The position numbers and the translations under genes were made by a program. From contig JALDNG010000041.1 of assembly GCA_024349245.1 (NCBI GenBank), positions 1,549,001 through 1,613,000 of the forward strand: a stretch of 64,000 nucleotides of DNA, read 5' to 3'. This document shows, piece after piece, positions 49,975 through 63,908 of the stretch. Origin of the DNA: Neodontobutis hainanensis (taxonomy: Eukaryota > Chordata > Actinopteri > Gobiiformes > Odontobutidae). Numbering within the stretch: the stretch's first letter is position 1; each line of letters begins with the position of its first letter. The notes under the pieces are model-generated. The model had not been told where the DNA came from and did not search any database. It saw nothing but the letters and a program-made list of their open reading frames with translations.

Positions 49975-50247
49975 GGGCCCTGTACTATGAACCCAGTTGA
50001 ACCCACTCCAGATAGGTCTATCCTACACAGCTAGACAAAAATGTATTTCTCGTTCCTGATTGGTCAGTGTCTGTGTTTCTATCATCTATCTGCAAACTTA
50101 ACCCTATCCAGGGCAGGTTAGCCTTTCAGCCTAAGTTACCACAATGAACTACCTCAATCTAAAACGAATCAGCTGCGTGATTCCAAAAACCTAGGGTTAA
50201 CTCTGAACTACGCTAACCTCCTAATCCAGCTTCATCGTACAGGGCCC
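49975..50247. mobile_element. MITE with GGGCCCTGTAC inverted ends
   Basis: A 273-bp element. The left end is GGGCCCTGTACTATGAAC and the reverse complement of the right end is GGGCCCTGTACGATGAAG (16 of 18 match). The interior contains GAACCCACTCCAGATAGG-type blocks and TAGGGTTAACTCTGAACTAC, common in Harbinger-like fish MITEs. There is no coding frame. I could not identify a clean target duplication, so the superfamily is only suggested. Confidence 0.7.
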
Positions 50248-53200
50248 TGGTCTCTCCTGAATGCATTTTGTTGTCCCGTTCTATTGTGTTTTAATTAAAG
50301 CAAAAACACAAAGAAATGTTAACCAAAATACAACAATACATAGAAAACTCAAATAACTCAAAACCAGTTTCCCCCTTGCCCCATGGTACAGCCCATGACA
50401 TCAGCAAAGTTTTAAAATGGCTGCAGAAAGGACACACCTGTTTGTTCAAGCCATGTGGCAGTACAGGTAAGTGTGAGGACTGTGTTTGATATTAATGTAC
50501 ATTTTAAAATAAATGTGTGATTTTAACCATGTAAAGTATTTTAAATTAAATATGTATGTGTGGTAATTCAAAGTAAATATAAAACTTTTACTAAACAAAA
50601 CAAACCCAGGATAGTAATGTCCAGCTGTTTAGTTGTTTATTGTCAATCATTTGTAAAAAGTACAAATAAATACACAAATAATATACTAATTAAATAATAG
50701 GCCAAAGTGAACACAACCTACTTTTTGTAGACACAGCCTACCCCAAACCTTTTGTTGCTGATTAAGACTCTTAGAATCCTAACGACAAAAATATAAATGC
50801 ACAGTTTTCTTCAATCCATTACCCACCTGATCTTGTGGATATCTTTTGACCTTTAAGGATGAATGTAATTTACAATTTGTGATAGAGGTATTCTGACCAG
50901 TGGAGAGACAGCAGTGCTTTGGAATGAGACATAAGGAAATAATTGCACAATTGCCATGTGCCTAAGTGCTTATATACATATCTGCAGTCCAAATCACCAT
51001 TTGAGTCCCTTCAGTCTGGGTCACATTTGTGTGAAGCCACTTAATCAGTAATCAAGATACAAGCACAGGTTGAGGCACAGAGTTGAAAGCACTTGTCAAA
51101 TTAGCCCCAGAGTATTGATTGTGTATTGATCGCTCACACACTCGGAGTCGATGGCACAGTGGGTGCTGTCCCTGGTGCTGAAGTGTGTTGCAGCGTCACG
51201 TCCGCTAGTTCTCACTATATACCACCGTGTCTTGGTCCCGATGTGAGAAGGAAAAGAGACAGGTGACAGGTGGTGGTCGGACGAATAGGCTGAAATAGGA
51301 ATGCAGAGGCTGTGTCAAACGAGAATAGTCATCCTTGAACAGAGGAAAAAGCCTGTAGCTACTTACAAAGTCAACTAAACATTCCAAGCAAAAATTCAAG
51401 TGACCTTTATGAGTTGCATGTGCAGCAGCCCTTAGAGTCAAGTTCTGTACAAAACTGATTTTAAACTATGCTGACATGTTTAATTGTTGCAAAGATCAGT
51501 GACATTTACTGATCTTTACAAATATCTTTGATTTGACTTTACATCATTTATACCAGTATAATCAAGTAACTAAGTAACCAGTTAGGTTGATTGGTCTTTG
51601 TAGAGCCTCTTAGTCACATTGTATCATTATGTTATATATCAATATTTTCCACGGACAAATATCATTGGACATAAGGCAGTGTGATTCCATGTGTATTTCT
51701 AAGATGTTTGTCTCACTGTTTCTAAAACACAGTATTTGTGTTTTGCTTCTGGTCTGCTCAAATCCAAACACAAGAAAATGTCATAGTACCATGAGAAATC
51801 TAACATTGTTTCAACAGTAGAACCCATGCCTCAAGTCTTTAAAAAGTACACTTTATGTCATGACCATAAACAAATACTGTATTTTGGAAATGTTTAAGCT
51901 TTCACCAGAAGCTTGAATACAGTCATTTCTGTTGCTAAAAGAGTAAATTTTGTATTATTAGACAGTAGTTTCCAAAGACAGTATCGGGCTGAAGGCATTA
52001 ATAGCAAATAAGGTGTTATCAGGCAGTAGCAGTTGTGGGAGGACAGTTACATTTCCATAGAATAGAGTAAACAGCGGCAGATGGTGATGATGTGATGGAC
52101 TATCAAGTAACAGGCAGTGGTTCTTTGTGCCCTCTTGTTCACCTTGGCATTGCACAGCTGACAAGTACAAGCATTCACACACTCAGTGCTGAGGAGAAAC
52201 GTGAACATAACATAATGCACTGTGAAAAGGTCTGATCACGACAGCTGCAAAAAACACAAGCACAAGGCAGTTGGGCAGACATTAAATGTAATTTAACTTC
52301 TCTGAGAAGGTGATTTAAACCGATTTCTGGAAAATATTACAAGTCCTTATTTTCACAAACTGGAATATGTGTAATATAACAAAGTTCTAGGATATTATTT
52401 TATCATTTTGAGCATATCTGTTACAAAGAAATTCAAAGATTTGTGTACAAAGTCTTGAGACAGAGTTTAATATTAATTTAGAAAGATTGTAGTACATGAC
52501 AATGTTCAGCCCGTGACAGCAAGCTTTGGCCAATCACAGCCTCACATAAAAGAAGAATTGCTCTCTTTCGAAAAAAGGTCGGCCTGATTGGCTGAATTAT
52601 CTTGGAAAGTGACCATTCCAGGGCTGGCTATGTCTGTTTAAACACTGAGACAACACAAAAGACAAAACAAATAGAGAATAGAGAAGCTAAGTGCGCATAA
52701 ATATTGGCAATGCATTGACATGATCCTTTTTCAACGTAATAAAAATAGATGGAACTCAATATTTTAGCAACAATGTTCAGAAGTTAGGTCAGTAAAGCTT
52801 ACTTAACTACTTTTACACAACTGACATGGAAAGTCATGAAAACTCACAACTTACTGTTTATCTAATTAGTTTTAATTTCATTCTGTCATTTGTTGTTTGT
52901 TTCAACAATGCTTCAATTTATTTTTTTTAGGAAACCATCATGAAAATCAACCCCAGAAATTCTGCGGTTAGCATCTGGCCTGGTAATGGCCAGTAATAAG
53001 GGCACTGCATAAAAGTCATCTGCATTTGATTACTATAGATGCCTTGGCAATAGATAGTGACATTTCAGTGCTAAAAGTCTCCACCGTAGAGGCATGTATT
53101 GAGGGTGTGTCTAAAATCCACACAGGCAGAACTGTCACCATGCCATCTGTAGTCACTCCACAGACACCAACCAGCACCATTTATTGCACATATGATTACT

Positions 53201-55369
53201 AGTTGGCACTTATATTTTTTTACTCACCATCTGTTCAGGAGAGGTGCAAAGACAATTGTGATTCTAAAAAATAAGAATTCTAGCATATTGATTCTCTGCT
53301 TTAACACATACATATCAATTCGTCACACTTTTTAAATGGTGTGAGGCAAATCTGTGCGTGCTGTTATTACTCTCATCTTGAGTGTAATTAAAATGAATTT
53401 ATTCTGATTAGAAAAGACTGGCCAATGGTCCATGATTGTTTTCAGTGCACTTATAGATCCAACTTTGAGGATAATTGTGGTCGGCCTACAAGATAATTTG
53501 TTAGACGTTTTAGGTTAACTCAGACGGCTATTGTATTGTTTACTGATATAAAATACAAGACAGAATGGAGCAGAAATCCTCTGCACACAGCCTCTTAACC
53601 TTCAACATTTAGATTTCATATCGCTCTGGTCTGGCTGGTTCACAAATGAATTGGGTCTTTTAGGTGAAAGATGGAAGCTGGCTCGTTCATCTAAGGCCCC
53701 TTGTTTATGGTGTGTTTGTTTTTCGAGCACATGCGCCCCCTGACATCTGACTCATTTTGTAACAAAGCCTTGGAGTGAATTCTAACAAGGCTAGAGGGGT
53801 GCGTATTCCAGCTGTGCCTCTGTGGCTACCATAGTACACGCAGCTGAGGGCAGTTCTGAAAATTATTCACCAGGGTTTAGAAAACATTTGTTTAATATTT
53901 TGCAAGCTTAGGGTACAGAGCAGACAAACAAGACACTTTCCTATCTATGTAATAAAAAATAAGACTGTAAATTTCAAGACTTGAACAATGGCATAATAAT
54001 GCATCTCGTTATTTCAGTTACTACATTGGACATTGATGAAAAATGACTTTCGTCTTCTTTTTCGTAAATGTTCAGATTGTAAACAAAGAGAATACATTGT
54101 AAATGTCTGGCTATGAGTAATTGATTCAGTACGTTATTAATGTGCCTGTGAAATGACTTATCTGAGCTGGTGGTATTGTTCTGAGTGATTTGGTGGTGTC
54201 ACAGTAACTTGGTCGCTCCAGAGAGTTACAGTAATCCAAACACAAATCAACGGGAATGCATGATACAAAACACAAGATTAAGTGGTGACTGCTGTGAGCC
54301 TTTGCAGAACAGTTTATCATTGCATTCCTGTTTAGCAGAGCTTTAACTGGTCTTCAGATTTTACAAATTAGAAGAATACAGCATGCCAAAACGTGTTCCA
54401 AAAATTACTCTACAACGCTGATATGCAAGAATTGAAAGTTAGTTGAGCCATTCTGCTAAACTCTCCAATGTGTTCATTTGGCTGTAAAGGAGCTCTTTGG
54501 GCCAGAGATCAATGACTGACTTTGTAGCTGTCTCATTAGACAGGAGGTGCTATGTCCTGGGTGAAGAGAGGGGCTGAGCTGTCAACCCATCACCACCTGC
54601 TGGTGATTTGGGTCCGATGCCCAAAAGGGGAAAAAAAAAGTACTGTAATTTAGAGTGCAGTGCAAGTCTCTCCAAATATGTTGCTGGATTCTGAGACACT
54701 GGAAAATGGTCAAACCCCCATGGTGTTGACACCTGGAGTGGGGGAAACTGTCAAGCTGTAAGAAAGGTTCATCCAATTCTGATTGCCCTGTGCAGCTCAT
54801 TGACGGTATGGGGCAGCTGCAGCTTTGGAAGCTAGTTTCCACCGGCCAATGGAAGATGGAGGAGCAAAAGAGCGAGGGTGACTGTCAAATGACCTCGTAT
54901 AAGTCCTGAGCAGTCATTACTCACAATGGAGAGGCTGCCAGCCGCTGCACAGACCCACTTCTACGAGGGCACAGCAATGTTGTGGACAGGATTTTAAAAT
55001 ATGCGTTGTATTTCCAACTTATTTTAAATTATAATGTCTATTCAATTATTAATAATTATTAATTATTAATATTATTAATAATTATATTTTAATTGGCTCT
55101 CATTCCTTAAAGTTTGCTGATGGTTGAGTCATATAGCATGTTTTTTAAGCTTCCCAGAAATGTATCAAATGTGTATCATCCTTTTATTATCCTTTAACAA
55201 ACAATTGCTCATATAAACCTACAGTATACCACTTTTTTATTCAATGCACTGCACAAATCTAATGACACATTGTTTGGTGCAATAAACATTTCCCGATCCT
55301 TTGACATTTCTGACAGGAACAACAGTAGTTCAGACAGGGCACTTAAGTCCTGCACATCATTAGCCGAAT
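50248..55369. other. Gene-free stretch
   Basis: AT-rich intergenic sequence. TAATTA/TTAATAAT repeats occur at 55040-55090. A CCAAT-type pair lies at about 52528 and 52590 (GGCCAATCACAG, GATTGGCTG), but no transcript structure is evident. No mobile element is recognised. Confidence 0.55.
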
Positions 55370-55876
55370 ATGTACCCGCTGACTCATACAATAACCAGTC
55401 ACAACCGAGACAGCCTTAATAATATAACAAGCTTACAGTTTCACTCTGGGTTCTCTGATAATTTATGCCACATTGACTTCTGCTGGTTATGCTTATTACG
55501 CCTAGTTTATGTGCTGATTTCTCCCTCTTCAACCTCCTGTTTCAGTGTCCTTATTACCATACTGGGGACAGCCTTGTGCATAATGTATATCCCACGTCTC
55601 AGTGTATGCACCCGCTGGCTTCTCTTCTGTATAGGCCTTGTCGTTCTAATGCACTCCCACAGAATGTCCTCGGCTGCCTGGATTCATTTAGGGTGCAACA
55701 TCATGTATGAGGCCTTTTTTCCCAACTTGAAATATGCACAACACATTGGCTTAGTGGTTTGTGCTGGGGCCTCAGTGAGGGATGGTTCTGCATTAGATGG
55801 AGTTCTGGCTACAGGCTCACATTCTCAGACTGGGTCTTACAAATGCCACTATTTTATTTCAGTTAACAGTATGTAA
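55370..55876 (+). other. Long open frame of uncertain meaning
   Basis: A 168-codon open frame from ATG, longer than most chance frames in such AT-rich sequence. It has three hydrophobic stretches (around residues 38-52, 56-74 and 82-93). I recognise no domain, the residue composition is rich in Cys, Leu and Ser as in translated noncoding DNA, and no splice context was found. It is probably chance or an old repeat, not a gene. Confidence 0.2.
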
Positions 55877-58800
55877 ATGTCAGTTTGCAAGGACAGATTT
55901 ACTTGTCTTTCTTTTTCTCCTCCTATTCAAACATGCTAGCCAGCCAATCGTATGTTGGTCACATAAAAGTGGTGAGTTTCCGCTGGGCTGACCTTTTCAC
56001 CCCTGGCGTTGGGGCTACAGCTTAAAATAGTTGGGCTATAGTGTTGTGCTGTATCAAAGCCACTGTTATTTCATGGTCTCAAACCAGAGTGACTGCTCAC
56101 GTCTGATTGGCGTTCAAGTCCGTGGTAAGCTTATTCTTCTATTCCATTTATTCAGTACGTCAGCATCAAGCTTGTCGGAGAATTTGAGATCTACTTTAAC
56201 TTTACAGTGTCCTTGAACTGAGTTAGGGCCTATCCATTAAGTTGTCAAATAAACATGTTGTTCTCCCTTTACTTGATCAATTCACAGGTGACGGAACACC
56301 CTGTGAGAGATAATGGCCTTTCTCAGTCATTGTCTTCACTTGTTGCTCACCTTAGACAGATGTCACTCAGACGTATATTGGATAACTCGGCTCCATCAAG
56401 TGAATGCCGTTCGTTTAGATTTGGCCTTGACTTACCATTAGGCTTTTTTAAACTCCGTCATACAAAAGCATGCCAAGACTCAAATGTTCAATGCCTAAGA
56501 CATCCAAAATATCTGAAGCCTGTCTTTTTCTCTCAAGTGACTCCTCTCGGCTCTAAAGGACAGCTCAAATATCCCAAAGCTAACTGGTTATTGTTTTTTG
56601 CTTCACATGTGCTGCTGCTTGTTTAAATAAGAATAGCTGTCGATAGCTGTCCTGTATCCCGTCCTGAATTTATTTCTATGTTATTCTAGATATTTCTATT
56701 TCTGGCAGAATCAAACCAATGCATTCATTGGGGGTCTCAGAGAGTTACAAGGGTCTGTAAATGCAATAAAAACAATTGGCTACAGCAATTTATTGATATG
56801 AGAGAATGCAATTCTCTACTTTTAAATACCTCAGTACAAAGAGTGTTTTGAGTAATTTGTGATATATTTGTGAACATAAGTCAAAACAGTGCTAAACTTG
56901 GCTGAATGGAATAAGTGTTAAAATCGAAGAGCTGTCTGGGAACTGAAAGAACAGGGCTTTTCTTGGTGAACTGAGCAAAATGACCAAGCTCACTAAAAGA
57001 ACCTGAAATCCTATCACTATTTTTAATATATTGGGATAGTCGTAACATACTTTACAATGACATTTAGCCAACTTTCCCCAACCAACCATATTATTATTAT
57101 ATTATTAGGTCTAGGCAGAAGTAGGTGTTCAGGTTCTAATTATTAATATCATTTCACTGCATGTTTCAATATCTTACTCAATAGATTTAAAAATGTCAGA
57201 CCATGGGACATGAGCTGTGGAGGTGATATGTTCTAGTGTTAGCCTATCTTTCAATCTGCCACATCTGCTGCACCAACTGATGGGTTAATGAGGGGCACAC
57301 ATGTCCTGTCCTATTTCCTGCAATCAGCTCATTCAGACATTTTGACAGGAGGCAATTATGGTCAAAAATACAGAGGAGGCTGCAAAATTGCTTAGACACA
57401 TACACACGCGCAGAAACATATCTATCGCCAAGGGTCAAAACTGCATTCAAAGATCTCCCTACGGAACTGATTGGCATTTGCACTTTGGGATTAATCCTGA
57501 CATGTGATGACTCTTCACCATATAAACCTCCACCTCAATCAGCTTTGTACTTCGCAGCAATTTTGGTTTGTAGATGATTTGAGGTCAAGCATTGATAGGC
57601 CAGCCATACATTCTCATTTATTTTCTATTGAAAGGATTAGAATAATGGCTGCTACCAAAAAGAAAGCAATAATTATAAATGTACTGTAATTTTTCTTTTC
57701 TTTTTTTATTCTTGGAACACACACTCAAATGGGCATGACCTCACAGCACTAAACTCTAGGAGAGTGCATCTGCATGGGAAGCTGCTGTCAGCCTCACACT
57801 TGGGTAGAGTTAGGGTCATTAAAACGTTCTCCCAGAGTATCTCCATCTCACTGAGTGATTGAGTGATAAGGCAGTCACAAAGAATGCAGCCCAGTCATAT
57901 ATCAACCAAATACTTCATAGAAGCCACCTCCACACCCCTGCCTTCCCAAGGTGATATTGACTAAAGCTTGATAGAAAAGGGCAAGTGAAAAATGTCTGCA
58001 TTCAGCATGTTGACACTGCATTTTAATCAATCTGATACACGTCACAAACGATCTCTATTCTTTTGTAAGTTAAAGTAGACAAATTGAAATCACAGTGAGG
58101 CTGATGTAACCAATATATATATATAATCCAAATGTTTCTGCAAATGACAGAATATGGTATAGTAAATTTGCTAGAAGAATATAATATCTAAATAATAAAT
58201 AATATCTTAATGAGCTAAAGGCAGCTGGGATTCCCACTGGAGATAACTGACTGTAAAATAAAGGTATAAAGGTTATGACTAACTGCTTCAACACCATATT
58301 TGCACCTGTTGGCCAGCATATTGCATTCATCTCTTAACTTACAAAAGCTGGGCGTTTCACCTGAGTTAACCTCTCGCTCATGTCCGTTGTCTGGTGTTGT
58401 GCACCTCTACCGTGTCAGTTCTGATAGTTTGTTCCCACCATGCTGCCTCTCCCTTTGTTACACCAGTAGGTTGCTGGTCTGTATTTTGCCTGTCATTAGT
58501 CACCTGACTGCCATACTAACATAGAAGTGTGACGACTGTGCTTATGTAGTACTGTTTTTAGTGATGACTCAGTGTGAGATGCAGATATTATCAATGTCTG
58601 CCCCAGACTGTATTTCATAGACCCATTAAATAGGCCATGCAAAATAGGTGTTGTGTATATATTATTAAACGTGTTACTGTTATATTTGAGTTTTGTTTAT
58701 CAAGATGTCCTTCTAACCATTTTTTTCACTCATACCATAATGTAATTTTGTTTTTGTTTTTTGTTTTTTTTCCACAAAAACCTATGAACTCTAACTCATT

Positions 58801-58904
58801 ATGAGACCACAGCGGGTGGTCTGGTATTTATTATCATTTTATTAAGTTGTATCAGCACATGCTGGCTGAGATGCACTTGACTGGGTCAACTGTTTTCATA
58901 CAGC
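55877..58904. other. Gene-free stretch
   Basis: AT-rich intergenic sequence. A 123-codon open frame at 56255-56626 shows no recognisable domain. Short TA run at 58110-58125. Nothing else identified. Confidence 0.5.
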
Positions 58905-59090
58905 TCCTCTGTGGTGGAGCGTTAGTGCACCTGGCTTGGGTGCAAGCCAATCACAGGCATGTGCCGAACCCTAGCCCAGGTAAATGGTGAGGATTGCGTC
59001 AGGAAGGGCATCTGGAGTATAAACTTTGCCAAGCTACTCATGCAGATTAGTCCTCTGTGGCGACTCCCTGAGGAGGAAAAGCTGAAAGGC
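58905..59090 (+). repeat. Common teleost retroposon fragment
   Basis: GTAAATGGTGAGGATTGCGT, CAGGAAGGGCATCTGG, AAACTTTGCCAA, then CCTCTGTGGCGACTCCCTGA and GGAAAAGCTGAAAGGC follow the order of a widespread fish repeat whose consensus has GTCAGGAAGGGCATCCGGCG and CTGTGGCGACCCC. The upstream part (GAGCGTTAGTGCACCTGGCT) may be a degraded head. The family name is uncertain. Confidence 0.65.
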
Positions 59091-61890
59091 ATTTTTTGTT
59101 TTTTTATTTTATTGTTTTATTATGCTAAGTATGTTTTAATATGCAGCTGAAGATTCTTATGGTATTAATAGCTACAATCAGATAGTGTTTATAATTACAA
59201 CATTCGTCCCAGTGGAAAGTTTGCTTATCAAGGCCTTAAAAGACTGGAAATAAAGTGTTTAGGGAAGACTGAGGAAAAGACCTATTCTAATCCACACATG
59301 GCTTCTTTCTGACAAGAAGCTGATTCGAACCTGTAAAGTGTCTCCTAATCTACCCTCCCACCTGGGGCAATCCATCTTGATTGACAGTGTGTATTCAGAG
59401 GTAACACAACACAAACATTCAATCTAACTGCTGAAGGTCCCACGAGACATTTAATTTCCCTCAAATGAGACGGCGAGCCGGTGCACCCTGTGATTACAGG
59501 TATAGCCCTGGTTAAGGTTAAGCCTGACAGGAGGCTGCTCTCAGGTGATTCTGCCGCATTAACATCCCGGACACTCAAGATGATTTGCATGCATTGTCAG
59601 CCCTTTTAAAACATCACACTAAGCAGTTGAACAGCTTGCCACTGCTGGGCCAAGAGGCCTCACACCTCCCTGCTGTCAAAGATTTGTACACTCACCACTC
59701 TAATCGCACTGCTGCAAAAGAAGGATTTGCATTTTATCTAAAGAGAATGACTGCTGTCTAATTTGTTTTAAATAAAAACTTTAATCTTGAAGTACAGTTT
59801 CTATATATTTTAAAGTTACAGGATATAGTCGGAAAATACACGTCATTACCCTAAATGTGTAAAATGTGAGGAAACATACAATCTGACGGGAATCTTAGAC
59901 CTTGGTTGGTTGGCTAATTATGACTGATAATTTACAATTAAATAGAATCTGAAAGAGCTGACATTTGAATGCGAGAGCCCAGCGAGGAGTACATTTGAGA
60001 ATAATTTCACCCAGTATCATCATCCACTTAAAGGGAGAGGCAGGCAGCAGTGCTCAGCTCTGTGTTGGGAATGCATTTTACATGGTGCTCGAAAAAAACA
60101 GCAGCTGACACTGTTTCCAGATCAAGTGAATATGGTGTGAGCCAATGTGCCAGTGTCACAGAATGGGTAGCGATAAGCCTCAGATACTTACAAACAGGCA
60201 TGAAAATGAGCAAACCAGACAATTTCAAACACACTGAGATAGCAGACACAGCAAGCACAGATACCACTAAAGAGCTGCCAGCACTCAAAGCAAAAGATCA
60301 AAAATTGTTTGTATTTTTCAATTCAGATAATTTGAAACAGATTGTTCTTGTGTATAAGCCTATGCCTGGAAGTGGATTGCTATTTCCTTTGCTTCTGATG
60401 TGATGCCCTGAATAAAAATGCTGTTTAAAGAAAAAATGTTCTACAGTTCAGTGCAATATTGTCACCACTGTCACCATCAGGTGTAAGACCTAGGCTCGGG
60501 GGAATTTATTCAGTGACTTGCATATGTTACCATTGCTAGTATTATTTCCTCACCTGGTGTCTGTGTTTCTAAAATGTAATATGATCCACGCGTCTTCGGA
60601 AAACCTTTTTAAAACTAATTTCACTGCCAGCAGTCTTGTTGTTCCTGCCTGCACTTGTTGTCTCCTTCTGTCTCTGCTACAGGTACAAGTTGGTCGTTTG
60701 TCACACAGATCAGAACTCGCACTGTGCTGCCATCCAGAACAAAACCCAATAAAAGTAAACAGTCCAGTGATAGTGCAGCATGATGACCCACCTTATCTTC
60801 CATCAATAAAATCTCACCAGCCGCCATAACACTGTCTTTATGAATTATCTCAGCCAAGCAGACCACCTTTTTGGTACAAAATGGCTTTTCTCTTGAGATA
60901 TGAAGCGTCAACTCACTGTTATTTTGTTTGTTAATTTTTTTTTTTTTTTTTTATTGAACAAAATGCATATATATAATTGATAATTGATAGGTTACAGACA
61001 AAATATTAGGAAGTTGAGACAGTTCCCTTCTGTGTAACTTTTAAACAATTCTAATCAATGTGGTGCAGTTTGTTTGTTTGTTTGCAGCCTTATACCGAGC
61101 AATAAAAGATTTATCAGGCTTCTACTCTACGTTGAAAAAGAAGTTTTATAAACAAAAAACCTACAGTTGTTCTTGGCCAATATCATAAAAACTCATAATG
61201 GTGACTTTTATCTGGCAAATTTTGTCAACTAAATGTTAAGAAATTATTACATTTTATAGCCTACTTATGAAAAATAATCTAATATTCTAGAGTTTTTTCT
61301 ATTATCTATCAGGTTTTTGGTATATCCGTATGAGAGAATTGGTTTTCCTCTCAGTTGAACTGTTTGTAAATCCTCTTAGTGGAAAGAGAATTATCCAAAA
61401 TGCCTGCTCAAAAGGGATAATTAATGTGGCTTTATTATTTGTTCAATTATTTTCCTATTTGACCATTCATCCATGGTGAAAAGAACATGCTGTTCATATC
61501 AATGTATAAAAGTGGATCATGCGACCATGTCCACGATGGCACTGAATGTAAAATTGGGCTTCTGAACAAAACCTAACCTATACTCAGGTGTTCAGGCTGA
61601 GACTAATGCTGCATAAAGCTTTGTGCATGTCTATCCTGCATTGCTCCACAAATCTTGTTTGCTTCACCGAATATGCCTGTGAGATTGTCAAACTACAGCA
61701 AGTACCTCTAATCCATCAGGACATCTGCTAGATCAGATTGAGTGATGCTTCCTTAGACAAGAAACAAGCTAAAGTAAAAAAGGTAAAGCTGGAGAGGAAA
61801 CACAACTAACGTAAAATGGAAACTCAGTAGAGATACAGTATAAATAATACAAGCTATTCAATTTATTAAATGATAGAAACATATTTGTGA
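59091..61890. other. Gene-free stretch
   Basis: AT-rich intergenic sequence with a T-run at about 60937-60953. No exon or element recognised. Confidence 0.55.
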
Positions 61891-61892
61891 GC

Positions 61893-62040
61893 ACTATACT
61901 TAGACTTAGACAGACTTTATTGATCCACAGATGCAATTGCTTTTTGTAGCTCAATTGCACTTAAAAAACACTTTTAAAAAATCTTGTACGGTACAATACC
62001 TATTGTATAAAGCAAAATAATTGTATATAAAATTTTATTG
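61893..62040 (+). repeat. Interspersed repeat end (TTTATTGATCC type)
   Basis: ACTTAGACTTAGACAGACTT followed by TATTGATCCACAGATGCAAT matches the start of a frequent fish repeat. The AT-rich continuation is decayed and its limit is arbitrary. Confidence 0.45.
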
Positions 62041-63908
62041 TATAAACAGTCAAATTTATACCAAACTCAAATAAGCAAACCCAATACAAACCAATGTGAC
62101 CTTTACATGGCATGACTTCTATGAGTTTTAATTATTTTGTGGCCAGGGTCGACTGGCTATGAGTGCAAAGAGCATTACAGGCTCCAGCTCTCACCCACTT
62201 TAAAAGCATTGCTCCCTCACCGTGACACACTGACAGTTTGGTAATGGAAGAGAGAGTTCAAGGCAGCTTCCCTTAAGAAAAAAACTAATATTTTCATAGG
62301 GCACGCAGGATTTTGGGTCTCATGACGCAGCAAGCCAAAAGGTAGATAAAGTTTGATAAATTTCACAATTGTTTTATGGAAAAAACTAAACAGGATAAAA
62401 ACTTTAAAAAACTTTGTTTTTAGTTTCAGACTTAAATGTAAAGAGTTGAAGCTGAGACAATATTCTCAAAGCTCATGCCTTCACCAAACAGGACACATGC
62501 TATTGTTCAACATTTCTCCACATATCATCATTCTGTTTTCTTCTATTGTGGTGAAGTACTTTGCACAAAAGCCATTTCTGCTTTCTTTTAAATCACAACA
62601 GACTAGTTAGTCTCTTGTCTGAATGTGTAAGCTTGGAAAATGTCAGATCTTTTCCAAGCTTAAGGGAAGAGAGTAATCAATTCAGTTGCTGCAGGTTGCT
62701 TAGTAACCAGGGTTATGTGTGGCCATTTTCATAGGTTATATAGCTATCTGTTCACAACAATGTCCCTGAGCAGTACACTAGCTAAGCTACTTCACCAGTT
62801 AAATCGGCCTGTCCTTGTGCACACATCAACAGAAAGCATTTTAGTATTACTGTCTCCCCCACAGAGGATCGGGAGCTGCGAGTGAAAAGCTACGTGAGTC
62901 GCATGGCAGCCTCAGATTTTACCTTCAGGCGCTGCTGTCAACATCTCGACCACAGAATTACAAATGACAAAGTAGTTCCTAGAATCACGACCGGAAGATG
63001 GCGGTCATACACAGAAGAGAAAATCATGGACAAATTAATCTAGAAAAGGAAGTAGCCAATATGGCAAATGTCTGTGCCAAATGTTTCACAGAAGAAAAAT
63101 CAAAAACATCATATTTCCAATAGAAATGACTGGTTTACTAGTTTAACAAATCAGTGCAATTTATCTAGTGGTGACAGTCTAGGCCAACAGCTACACTTTA
63201 ATTCATCTGTGGTGCTTTTGTAAACCCATTAGCTTGGTATGTACAAATTACTATGCAGTTATTCTGATTTCAGGGATTGTGCTGATAATGTGTTCATTTG
63301 CTTCTCAGTGCACTGTTCACTTTCCTCCATTTGGAAATGTAATTAGGTCAGTGAGGGAAAGAAAATGAGAGACGCATGAAAAATGCTCCACACAATTACA
63401 TGTTTTCAGATGTTAGAGGTTCTTGAAGAAACATTGTCATTATTTAACATTGTCACTTCCTTGTGCTTGATCAATCCTGGTTAAAAAGTAGCCTCTGCAA
63501 ATACGTATATATGAGGCGAGGTCTTGTTTTTGTGGATTTATTTAATTCATTTATTATTTATCTTTAATTTTTGTTGTCTTCTGTAGTTCTGTAATTATAA
63601 TCAGTGTGATTAAAAAACTGAAAGTTTAAAACTACTGGAATAGACAGTTTTGACAGTTTTTAAATAAGACATTAAACCAACGGGGACAAAATTAAAAATA
63701 AAGCAAATAGTACCTAGAATACTTGTTTATTAATGTTACAAAAACAGCATCTGGAAGTCACACACTGAACTGTGACAGGTTTGTTTAGAAAGACTGTAAT
63801 AACCCAACCAGTGCAGAAGGTGAAGGTCATGTGGATGTAGGTTAAAATAAGGACAAGTGTTTATCTTTTTTTCATTTGCACTAATATAATCACTCAAAAA
63901 TGATATAA
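62041..63908. other. Gene-free stretch
   Basis: AT-rich intergenic sequence. It holds a perfect 13-bp hairpin at 62628-62662. No exon or mobile element recognised. Confidence 0.55.
62628..62662. repeat. Perfect 13-bp hairpin
   Basis: TAAGCTTGGAAAA (62628-62640) and its exact inverse TTTTCCAAGCTTA (62650-62662), with a 9-base loop. The stem is short for a microRNA precursor. No role assigned. Confidence 0.9.
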
